A stretch of DNA of 64,000 nt. Origin: DATMER01 sp031390755 (GTDB lineage Bacteria > Acidobacteriota > Thermoanaerobaculia > Multivoradales > UBA5704). The notes beneath the pieces were generated by a model. It was not told where the DNA came from and ran no database searches. It saw only the letters and a list, made by a program, of their open reading frames with translations. The stretch spans positions 1 to 64,000 of the forward strand of contig JANMTS010000139.1 of NCBI GenBank assembly GCA_031390755.1. Reading direction: 5' to 3'. The translations under genes and the position numbers were made by a program. Numbering within the stretch: the first letter of the stretch is position 1; every line of letters starts with the position of its first letter. Below are positions 34,804-42,055 of this stretch, in pieces.

Positions 34804-36159
34804 ATGTACGAAAGGCACGCCTCTCCGCTGGATCTTGAAGAGTTGTTGAATCCTGCAGCTCCCCCCGCGCAAACAAAGGCCACTGCGGGCCATCTCTTCG
34901 CTTGCGCAGGGTGCTGGAGAAAGGCTTCGCCAGTCCTGCTGAAGCTCATGGGTTCCCAAGGACACAACGGCCCGCAGAGCCTGGCCGAACGTGATCCTTC
35001 GCTTCGCGCCTTGATGCAGCGCTTCGTTCAAGAGCAGGACTATCTAGAAGAGCGCCTCCTGGCACAGTCGGTGGTGGGAGAGCTGAGACAGCTCGGCAGA
35101 AAGGCCCGCCGAGAGAGCCTCGCGAAGCGCAGGTGCCGCCACTCTCAAGCCCTGGTGGAGGAGCTTCTGGCTGAATCCAGGATGTCGCCTCCGATAGACG
35201 CCGAGGAATGGGCCAACCTCGCTCTCCTGGAATGCCACCACCTCCCTGCGGAGGAATTCTCCGACAAGGTCAAGTCTGATCTTCTCGCCGAGGCTTTCAC
35301 CGAGTTGGCCAGTTCGAGGAGACGAGCAGCCCGTTGGACAGCAGCCCGGGAGGCGCTTCGGCTCGGTTACGAAAGCGCAAAGCGCGGCTCAAACAATCCA
35401 ACCATCGAAGGATTGTTGTTGGCCATCGAAGGGGCGATTGAGGGGGATGTTGGGGATCTTGAGAAGGCTGAGTCAATTTTGACGAAGGCCCGAGAGAGCT
35501 TTGAGGTCGCCGGGGAGCAGCGACTGGCTGCAAGGACGGTTGTTCAACTTGCCTACGTACTGATGGACGCCGAGCCGTCGAGGAGCCTATCTCTGCTTCA
35601 GCAGGCCTCCAGCACGATACCGGACAACGACAAAAGGCTCAGTCTCTTGGCCGAGAGCACCCGGATCGACTGCTTGATCACTCTGGGCCATTGTGCTGAG
35701 GCCCTTCGCCGGTTTGACGACATGTCTCACCTCTGGGATCAATTTGCAGACCCGTTCTTCCAGCTACGTCGAAAGTTCATGGCCGGACGCCTGCTCGAAG
35801 GTCTAGGACACTACGTTGAGGCCGATGCTCTGTTCCAACAGGTGATTGCCGTTGACCTTGAGCAGCGCTCGATCAAGAGCCTGTTCCTCGACATGGTCTA
35901 TCTTTTCGGTTCCCATGTCCGGCGTGGCAATCTGGATCGAGCCTTCGAGACCTGCCAGCAGGCTCTCAGCGATCTCAGTCTTCTGGATGTCGAGGAGGAC
36001 TCAGAGCGGCAGATGCGCGCCCTCTGGAGCAACCTGGGCAAGCAAGCTCAGCAGGGCAAGGTCAACCTGACAACCCTCGTTCAAGCGAGAGGCTTCATCA
36101 GGAACCAGTGGCGTGTCTCAGGCGGAGACCTGCTCGCCACCAAGGAATCCGCTGTATGA
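34804..36159 (+). CDS. TPR-rich cytosolic protein with N-terminal HxxxCxxC motif
   Basis: A 451-residue mainly helical protein. Residues 30-38 contain GHLFACAGCW, matching the H-x3-C-x2-C zinc motif of anti-sigma (ZAS) domains. From about 110 to 425 the sequence is a series of 34-40-residue helical hairpins of TPR type, for example TAAREALRLGYESAKRG, ARTVVQLAYVLMDAEPSRSLSLLQQA and LLEGLGHYVEADALFQQVIAVD. There is no signal peptide, membrane helix or HTH. Rap-type RRNPP receptors also are TPR proteins without HTH. Together with the secreted peptide gene upstream this suggests a peptide-sensing regulator (inference); an anti-sigma or scaffold role is the alternative. Confidence 0.6.
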   Translation: MYERHASPLDLEELLNPAAPPAQTKATAGHLFACAGCWRKASPVLLKLMGSQGHNGPQSLAERDPSLRALMQRFVQEQDYLEERLLAQSVVGELRQLGRKARRESLAKRRCRHSQALVEELLAESRMSPPIDAEEWANLALLECHHLPAEEFSDKVKSDLLAEAFTELASSRRRAARWTAAREALRLGYESAKRGSNNPTIEGLLLAIEGAIEGDVGDLEKAESILTKARESFEVAGEQRLAARTVVQLAYVLMDAEPSRSLSLLQQASSTIPDNDKRLSLLAESTRIDCLITLGHCAEALRRFDDMSHLWDQFADPFFQLRRKFMAGRLLEGLGHYVEADALFQQVIAVDLEQRSIKSLFLDMVYLFGSHVRRGNLDRAFETCQQALSDLSLLDVEEDSERQMRALWSNLGKQAQQGKVNLTTLVQARGFIRNQWRVSGGDLLATKESAV

Positions 36160-36197
36160 ACACGCCATGACCGAGCTTCCCGAGTAGCCCTCTTCGG

Positions 36198-36236
36198 TAT
36201 ACTCCGGCCCGCAACCCGCGGAAAAGCGCGGGTTGC
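36198..36236 (+). promoter_or_regulatory. TATACT box followed by a perfect 10-bp leader hairpin
   Basis: TATACT at 36198-36203 is followed by GCAACCCGCG (36211-36220), a six-base GAAAAG loop and CGCGGGTTGC (36227-36236), a perfect stem. The hairpin would form the first part of the transcript leader, ahead of the CAGGAGAG ribosome site and ATG at 36259. No T-run follows, so it is not an intrinsic terminator. It may stabilise the mRNA or be bound by a protein. Confidence 0.5.
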
Positions 36237-36258
36237 GCCCGCCAGGAGAGTCGAACGC

Positions 36259-38685
36259 ATGTCTAGAGCCCAGGTATCCGGCCGCGGACCCCTGATCGCC
36301 GCCGTCGCCTACGCCAACCTGGTTTCGCTGGCGGCCCAGGTCATCTGGGTGCGCAAGATCAACGTGCTCTTCGGCGCCACCGCCGGAGTCTTCGCCAGCG
36401 TGCTGGCCGTGGTGCTGGCCGGCCTCGCCTTCGGCGCGGCCTGGGGCGGCCGGCGGTCCGCCACCGAAGCCCGGCCGGAGCGCCTGCTGGCCATCCTCCT
36501 GGTGGCGCTCGGCGCCCTGTGCGCGGCGAGCCTGCCGCTGCTCGACGCGGCGCGGCATCTATTTCTGGCGCTGGCCCCCGAGGGCCTGGCTCCCGCGGCC
36601 CGCGCGGCCGTGCGGCTGCCGGTCGTCGCCCTGGTGCTCATCCCGCCGACCTTCGCGATCGGCGCCATCCTGCCGCTCGCCACCCGGCTCTACAGCCGGG
36701 CCTCCTCCGGAGCGGTCGCCGCGCTCTATGGCGCCGACACGCTTGGCGCGGCGGGCGGCGCCCTGATCGGCGGCTTCCTCCTGGTGCCGCGGCTGGGGCT
36801 CAACGCCTCGACCTGGCTGCTCGGAGCCGGCGCCCTCGGCCTCGCGTTCCTGCTGAGCCGGAGCCAGACGCCGACCGCCCCGGTCCAGACCGTCAGAACC
36901 GCGCTTCCTCCGGTTGCGCGCAACAAGAAGAAGGCCGGCCGGGGCCGCGATGCGGAAGCCCCCGTCCAGGCCGCGCCCGACCTGAGCGCCAACGGCCGGC
37001 GCGCCGTGCTCGCGTCCTTCTTCCTGACCGGCGCCGCCGCGCTGCTTCTGGAGACCGGCTGGAACCGCTTCTTCTACCTGCTCAACGGCACGAGCATCTT
37101 CTCGCTCAGCACCGTGCTCGCCGGCTTCCTCACCGGCATCGGCCTCGGCAGCGTGGCCGTGCGTCGCCGGCTCGAGCGCGGCGGCAACGTGGCCGCGCTG
37201 GTCGCCTTCCTCCAAGCCACCGTAGCGCTCGGCGGCATCCTCGTCTTCCGCGCCCGCGAGCTGTTCGAGCGCACCTACCTGGCTCTCTATGAAGCCTCCA
37301 CGAGCCACGCGGCGTTCCAGCTCAAGGTCTACCTGGCCGTGTTCTTCCTGGTTGCGCTCGCGACGCTCGCCATGGGTGCGAACTTTCCGGCCGTCGTGCG
37401 CCTGCTCGCGCCGCGGCGGGACGACGAGAGCCGAATCCTCGGGCACGTCTACTTCATCAACACCGCGGGCGCCGTGGCCGGAGCCCTGGCGGGCGAGTTC
37501 CTGATCCTCCCCCGGCTCGGGTTCGACGGCCTGCTCGCCACCGTGACCGTCATCTATCTGGCCAGCGCCGCGCTCTTCTTCAGCCTCGCGACGCCCGCGG
37601 CCCGGCGCAGAGCGGCGCTGCCGGTCGGCGCCGTGGCCCTCGCCGCGCTGCTGATCACGCCGCCGCTGCGCTCCTTCGAGCCGCCCTGGAACGCGGTCTA
37701 TTACAGCGGCGTGCGCCAGGGGACCTACTCGAAGTACCGCATCCTCAACGCCGCGCACACCGTGGTCTTCCGCAAGCAGGGCTTCTACGGCCAGGTCACG
37801 GTCACCAAGACCCCGACCGAGCTGTACCTCAAGCACAACGGCAAGACCGACGCCTCGACCAACGTGGCCGACAGCTTCGCGCAGTACCTGCTCGGCCACG
37901 TGCCGCTGCTCCTCCATCCGAAGCCGGACCGCGTGGTCAACATCGGCCTCGGCGGCGGCATCACGCTCGGCGCGATCGCCGCGCACCCGGAGCCCAAGGA
38001 GATCGTCCAGGTCGAGCTGGACCCGCTGGTGGTGGAGGCCACCCGCACCTGGTTCGGCGACGCCAACCATCATGCGCTGGACGATCCGCGGGTCCAGGTG
38101 GTCGTGGACGACGGCCGGAGCTTCATCGAACGCCACCTTGGGGACAATCAGGAGCAGTACGACATCATCATCAGCGAGCCGCCGAACATCTGGGTCTCGG
38201 GCGTCTCGGGCCTGTTCACCACGGAGTTCTACCGCGCCGCCAAGGCCCGCCTGCGGCCCGGCGGCCTGCTCTGCCAGTGGCTGCCGCTCTACGAGCTGGG
38301 CGAGGAGGATTTCGCCACGGCGCTCGCCACCATGAGCACGCAGTTCAAGCACCTCGCCGGCTGGACGAACGGCTCGGTGGCGGTGATCGTCGCCTCCAAC
38401 GATCCGCTGCCGCTCCAGGGGCCGCACCGGAATGCGAGCCAGCTCCCGGCCATCGTATCCACCGACCTCCAGAACGCGGGCGTCACGCCCTGGCAGTTGG
38501 AGTCGTTCCTCTCCACCCCCGACCTCGACGCCGCGGCCATCGACCGTTTGAAAGCGAAGGCCGAGGGCCTGAACCGCGACGACCGGCCGGTCCTGGAGTT
38601 CCGCTCGGCGCGGAACCTCTTCCGCCTCACCAAGCCGGGCGCCGACAAGAGCTGGGCGGCACGGCTGGCGAAACGGCGGAGCTGA
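36259..38685 (+). CDS. Fused membrane protein with C-terminal spermidine synthase-like domain
   Basis: An 808-residue protein with about 12-14 membrane helices in residues 10-490, arranged as two halves linked by a basic stretch (NKKKAGRGRDAEAP, about 215-230), and a C-terminal cytosolic methyltransferase-fold domain. That domain has the SAM/aminopropyl-donor loop NIGLGGGITLGAIAAHP, the acidic strand end VQVELDPLVVEATRTWFG, VVVDDGRSFI and the YDIIISEPPNIWVSGVSGLFTTEFY segment of spermidine synthases. Such fusions are widespread but their true reaction is uncertain; the membrane part may be a transporter (MFS-like). No speD is adjacent. Confidence 0.85.
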   Translation: MSRAQVSGRGPLIAAVAYANLVSLAAQVIWVRKINVLFGATAGVFASVLAVVLAGLAFGAAWGGRRSATEARPERLLAILLVALGALCAASLPLLDAARHLFLALAPEGLAPAARAAVRLPVVALVLIPPTFAIGAILPLATRLYSRASSGAVAALYGADTLGAAGGALIGGFLLVPRLGLNASTWLLGAGALGLAFLLSRSQTPTAPVQTVRTALPPVARNKKKAGRGRDAEAPVQAAPDLSANGRRAVLASFFLTGAAALLLETGWNRFFYLLNGTSIFSLSTVLAGFLTGIGLGSVAVRRRLERGGNVAALVAFLQATVALGGILVFRARELFERTYLALYEASTSHAAFQLKVYLAVFFLVALATLAMGANFPAVVRLLAPRRDDESRILGHVYFINTAGAVAGALAGEFLILPRLGFDGLLATVTVIYLASAALFFSLATPAARRRAALPVGAVALAALLITPPLRSFEPPWNAVYYSGVRQGTYSKYRILNAAHTVVFRKQGFYGQVTVTKTPTELYLKHNGKTDASTNVADSFAQYLLGHVPLLLHPKPDRVVNIGLGGGITLGAIAAHPEPKEIVQVELDPLVVEATRTWFGDANHHALDDPRVQVVVDDGRSFIERHLGDNQEQYDIIISEPPNIWVSGVSGLFTTEFYRAAKARLRPGGLLCQWLPLYELGEEDFATALATMSTQFKHLAGWTNGSVAVIVASNDPLPLQGPHRNASQLPAIVSTDLQNAGVTPWQLESFLSTPDLDAAAIDRLKAKAEGLNRDDRPVLEFRSARNLFRLTKPGADKSWAARLAKRRS

Positions 38686-38692
38686 GGGGGCT

Positions 38693-38917
38693 TTACTTCG
38701 AGTTGGCCTCCGCGATCGACCGCCGGAGGTGTTCCGCGTTGGCCGGGTTGGACAGCAGGTGAAGGGTCTCCTTCCAGGAGTTGTATTCATCCAGGGAGAG
38801 AAGGACGACTTGGCCGCCGTCCTCCGAGACGACGATCGTCGGCTCGGCATCCGCGATCACCTGCTCGATGACCCGGCCCAGCCTGTGCTGGGCATCCTTC
38901 AGAGTAATGGCATTCAT
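38693..38917 (-). CDS. YefM/Phd-family antitoxin, orphan
   Basis: A 74-residue antitoxin. The start MNAITLKDAQHRLGRVIEQV and the central TIVVSEDGGQVVLLSLDEYNSWKETLHLLSNPANAEHLRRSI are hallmarks of YefM proteins that bind operator DNA and neutralise the YoeB ribosome-dependent RNase. Downstream on the same strand there is only the 3' end of the convergent fusion gene, so no YoeB toxin is encoded next to it. It may be an orphan left after toxin loss or one acting in trans. Start at 38917 with AGGGAGAT ahead; divergent from the modA-like gene. Confidence 0.85.
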   Translation of the reverse strand: MNAITLKDAQHRLGRVIEQVIADAEPTIVVSEDGGQVVLLSLDEYNSWKETLHLLSNPANAEHLRRSIAEANSK

Positions 38918-38985
38918 GTCTCGATCTCCCTGCGCCTTCGCGCCTGCTTCGAACCGATTGTAACAAAGCCCGGAAGGGACTCCGT

Positions 38986-38991
38986 TATAGT
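38986..38991 (+). promoter_or_regulatory. Probable -10 box TATAGT before the modA-like gene
   Basis: TATAGT lies 16 bp before the ATG at 39002, in the divergent region shared with yefM. Same hexamer and spacing as at 59088. No clear -35. Confidence 0.35.
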
Positions 38992-39001
38992 GGCGGCCGT
39001 C

Positions 39002-39874
39002 ATGAAGACCGGCTCTCTCAAGCTCAGCCTGCGGGTTCTCTTCGACGCCGAGATCGCGCTCGGCCCCGGCAAGGTCGCCCTGCTCGACGCGATCGGAGTC
39101 ATCAAAGCCGTCGGCCTGCGCACCGCACGCCTTTTGACCAGCCTCGCGCTGCTCGTCCTCCTCCCCGCGGCAGCCCGCGCCGCCGAGGTCCAGGTGTTCG
39201 CCGCCGCCAGCCTGACCGACGCCCTGCGCGAGATCTCCGCCGCCTACGAGAAGGAGCAGAGCGACAAGATCGTCCTCAATCTGGGTGCGTCGAGCGCCCT
39301 GGCGCGGCAGATCCAGGAAGGCGCGCCCGCCGACCTCTTCCTCTCGGCCGACGAGGCGAAGATGAATTCCCTGGAGAAGAAGAAGCTTCTCCTCGCCGGA
39401 ACGCGCAAGAGCGTCCTCTCGAACACCCTGGTGATCGTCGTCCCGAACGATTCGAGCCTGAAGATCGCCAGCGCGAAGGATCTCGCCGCCTCCAACATCC
39501 GCGCCCTCGCCCTGGCCGAGCCGCAGACCGTGCCCGCCGGCATCTATGCCAAGGAGTACCTCCAGAAGATCGGGATCTGGTCGAAGGTCATCGACCGCGT
39601 GATCCCGACCGAGAACGTGCGCGCCGCCCTGGCCGCGGTCGAGTCGGGCAACGTGGACGCGGGCATCGTCTACAGGACCGACGCCGGCATCTCGAAGAAG
39701 GTCCGCATCGCCCACGAGGTGCCGCGCGCCGAAGGCCCAATCATCTCCTACCCCTTCGCCGCCCTCGCCGAAGCCGAGCACCCGGACGCGGCCCGCAAGT
39801 TCCTCGCCTATCTCGAATCGCCTGCTGCGCTCGACGTGTTCCGGAAGTTCGGCTTTCTCATTCTCGACCGCTGA
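39002..39874 (+). CDS. modA: ModE N-terminal fragment fused to molybdate-binding protein ModA
   Basis: A 290-residue protein. The ModA part begins after a hydrophobic stretch (LLTSLALLVLLPAAARA) at AEVQVFAAASLTDALREISAAYE and includes LNLGASSALARQIQEGAPADLFLSAD and AGIVYRTDAG, as in molybdate-binding proteins. The first 35 residues, SLKLSLRVLFDAEIALGPGKVALLDAI, are not a signal peptide. They match the opening of ModE-type HTH regulators up to the start of the recognition helices. A deletion seems to have joined modE to modA in frame. Whether the product is still exported with about 40 residues ahead of the hydrophobic core is doubtful. No modB or modC follows. Confidence 0.8.
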   Translation: MKTGSLKLSLRVLFDAEIALGPGKVALLDAIGVIKAVGLRTARLLTSLALLVLLPAAARAAEVQVFAAASLTDALREISAAYEKEQSDKIVLNLGASSALARQIQEGAPADLFLSADEAKMNSLEKKKLLLAGTRKSVLSNTLVIVVPNDSSLKIASAKDLAASNIRALALAEPQTVPAGIYAKEYLQKIGIWSKVIDRVIPTENVRAALAAVESGNVDAGIVYRTDAGISKKVRIAHEVPRAEGPIISYPFAALAEAEHPDAARKFLAYLESPAALDVFRKFGFLILDR

Positions 39875-40170
39875 GAAGCCGCACGACAACGGCGAGGACA
39901 AGCTGACCGGGGCGGCCGGGTGGGCTTCGGCAGTGAATGGGGTGATTGGATAGGTGGTGCCGTTGTTGTGAGGCATTACAGCCCCAAGCTTCGCTAGCGG
40001 CAACACGTTCTGCTGGCTCATGCTTTCAACATCGCCGATTCGTAGAGATCTCTATTGCAACGGCAAACCTGCTAATCCTCACGGAAACTCTGCTCCGGTG
40101 AACTGACATGTTCTTGGCGGGAACGGATTGCCATGAGGCCGACAAACTCACCCAAGGTGAAGGGGGACAA
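39875..40170. other. Gene-poor spacer of 296 bp
   Basis: Base composition here is less GC-rich than in the flanking genes. I see no convincing small ORF, hairpin with T-run, promoter hexamer or repeat between the modA-like stop and the ribosome site AAGGTGAAGGGGG before 40171. Confidence 0.4.
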
Positions 40171-41127
40171 ATGTACAAGAGGAGCGTAGTGTGCCTCTGG
40201 CGACTCTGTCTTCTCGTAGGAGCTCTGTGCGTTCCTGCGGTTCGTGCTCAGGCTCCCTCGGTTCCTGCCGACCTTCTGGGTCCATGGCAACAGGAGGAGG
40301 GAGACGAGCTCCTTCTGGTTGAAGCGAATCGCCTCGTTGGCTACAACGAGGGACGGCTCCGAACTGACACAGTCCTGCGCTTCGAGAATGGATGCCTGAC
40401 GATTCTGCACAGGGGAATTGTCGAGCATTTGCGTGCGGTTGCGCAAGGCTCAAGCCTGACTCTGACGCAACCCGGCCAGGTACGGACGTTCCGCCGATTG
40501 GCTGCGATTCCCGACGCTCTTCGGCTGAACCTTGTCCCCTTGGGGAAGCCTCTGCCACTTCCCGCGGAGAGGGTAACCGCCATTCAAGCGGAGATTGCGA
40601 ACCGGCTTCTCTTGGACAACGAAGTGAACAAGCGCACGTCGGCGAAGCAGGAAGAGGTGGACAGTGTCGTTGCAGCGAACACCCGGTATCTTCTGTCGCT
40701 GGTCAAAGAGATCGGATGGATTGATACGCAACGCTTCGGATCAAGAACGTCCTATGCCGCCGTGATCCTGGCAAAACATGGCGGCGACCTGCGCTTGCTG
40801 CTCGCGGCCCTTCCGTTGATCGAGAGAGACTTCAAGAACGCGGGGGACGACGCCCAGGCCTTTGCGATCGTCTACGATTCCATCCAGCTCGATCTCGGCA
40901 GGAGACAACGCTTTGGTACCCAGATCCGGGGAGTAGGAGACAAGAAGCCATTCGTGCTGCCCCTGGAGGATGCCGCGCGCGTCGATGAATACCGCAAAGA
41001 GATCGGACTTACCCCATTGGCGGCCTATCTTTCCGATGCCAGCAAGGTGCTCGAGATGGAGATCGCAATGCCACCGGCCGAGAACCTCGAGGCTGGTTGC
41101 ATCTCGGGTGAAAAGACGGGGAGGTAA
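40171..41127 (+). CDS. Exported protein with DUF6624-like C-terminal region
   Basis: A 318-residue protein with a signal peptide (YKRSVVCLWRLCLLVGALCV, cleaved near VRAQA). An N-terminal beta-rich part (about 30-130) contains repeated strand pairs like LLLVEANRLVGYNEGRLR. A helical C-terminal part (about 150-300) contains IGWIDTQRFGSRTSYAAVILAKHGGDLRLLLAALPLIERDF and GRRQRFGTQIRGV, which resembles DUF6624, a domain found in many Acidobacteria and Bacteroidetes proteins of unknown function. The ATG at 40171 has an excellent ribosome site (AAGGTGAAGGGGG). Composition is somewhat less GC-rich than neighbours, suggesting acquisition (inference). Confidence 0.65.
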   Translation: MYKRSVVCLWRLCLLVGALCVPAVRAQAPSVPADLLGPWQQEEGDELLLVEANRLVGYNEGRLRTDTVLRFENGCLTILHRGIVEHLRAVAQGSSLTLTQPGQVRTFRRLAAIPDALRLNLVPLGKPLPLPAERVTAIQAEIANRLLLDNEVNKRTSAKQEEVDSVVAANTRYLLSLVKEIGWIDTQRFGSRTSYAAVILAKHGGDLRLLLAALPLIERDFKNAGDDAQAFAIVYDSIQLDLGRRQRFGTQIRGVGDKKPFVLPLEDAARVDEYRKEIGLTPLAAYLSDASKVLEMEIAMPPAENLEAGCISGEKTGR

Positions 41128-41288
41128 GAAGGAGCCCAGGAGTGCTCCCGGAGCCGTGCGCCCCGTCAGCGCACACCTCCGGCAGTTGGCCACCCCCTCC
41201 CCGGCAGGCGGCCTCTGGGCGGAACGGCGGTGGCCTTGGACTCGGCAGCCGCCACTCCTATTAAGTTGTCAAGGAACACTTCGTCAGC

Positions 41289-41636
41289 CTGGGGCTGACT
41301 CTCCTCCGGAAACCTTTCCGCGTCGTCCGGAAACCTCTCCGCGTTGTCCGCGAAGCTTTCCCGGGCGGCGGGAGAACCTTCCTGGGCGGCCGGAAGGTTC
41401 TCCCGCCTTCGGGGAACCTTCTTTGGCCGCAGGGAAAGGTTCTCTGGCCGCCGGGAAGTTTCTCCGGTCTCCGGAAGGTTCTCCCGGCGCCCGCGAACCT
41501 TTCCTGGAGCCGCGGCAACGTTTCCCGGTGGCTACGAACCTTTCCCTGGAGCCGGGAAACCCTTCCCGGGCGCGCGGAAAGGTTTCCCGCTCGCCCGGAG
41601 ACCTTATTTGCCGCAGGGAAAGGTTCTCTGCGGCAC
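41289..41636. repeat. Array 3: about 16 units of 20-21 bp with TTTCC...GGAAA arms
   Basis: About sixteen consecutive units of 20-21 bp. Each is an imperfect palindrome with arms TTTCCC or TTCTCC and GGGAA or GGAAG around a variable GC-rich centre. Examples are CTTCCTGGGCGGCCGGAAG (41379-41397), GTTTCCCGGTGGCTACGAAC (41520-41539) and CTTTCCCTGGAGCCGGGAAA (41540-41559). The arms are the same as in array 2 (CTTTCC/GGAAAG) but the core differs. The array lies between the DUF6624-like gene and the 3' end of the Wadjet operon. Function unknown. Confidence 0.75.
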
Positions 41637-42055
41637 CTGCGGCTCCCGTTCGAGGAGAAGCGGTACTATAGAGGCCATTCCGCGCGAGTCAAGACGTCAA
41701 AATGTGGGTTTTCTACACATTGCGGCCGCCTCTCCGGGGAGAGTCGTCCAGAATCTGGACTTTTTGGTCCTTGACGCCGGCTCCGAGGCGAGGCATGATG
41801 CGCAGTCTTCGCGGAGCGGCTGGCCGCGGGGAAAAGATCTTTGACAATCGACGCACCGAAAGACCTTGGGAGGTCGGGATTCTCAAGACCGGACGCAGAG
41901 GATCGCGGGGCCGGCTCCGCCCTCCACCCTTTCGGATTCAAACCTGCCGACGCGTCCGATCGGGACGCCGGTCGCGTCGGCATTGCAGGCTTGCGGGGAA
42001 GCCCTGGCTCAGTTGCCCAGGCGGAAGCTGACGCGGCTCTCTCCGCAGCCGGAGA
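41637..42055. other. Non-coding stretch downstream of array 3
   Basis: About 420 bp to the jetD stop. A TATAGA hexamer at 41667-41672 and a 6-bp inverted repeat AATGTG/CACATT (41701-41721, nine-base spacer) suggest a promoter or hairpin, and TTGACA at 41841-41846 has no partner -10. I find no convincing protein-coding gene; open frames here are antisense or low in complexity. Confidence 0.35.

Noticed and set aside
41841..41846. Promoter with perfect TTGACA
   Set aside because: There is no -10-like hexamer 16-18 bp downstream and no gene follows rightward.
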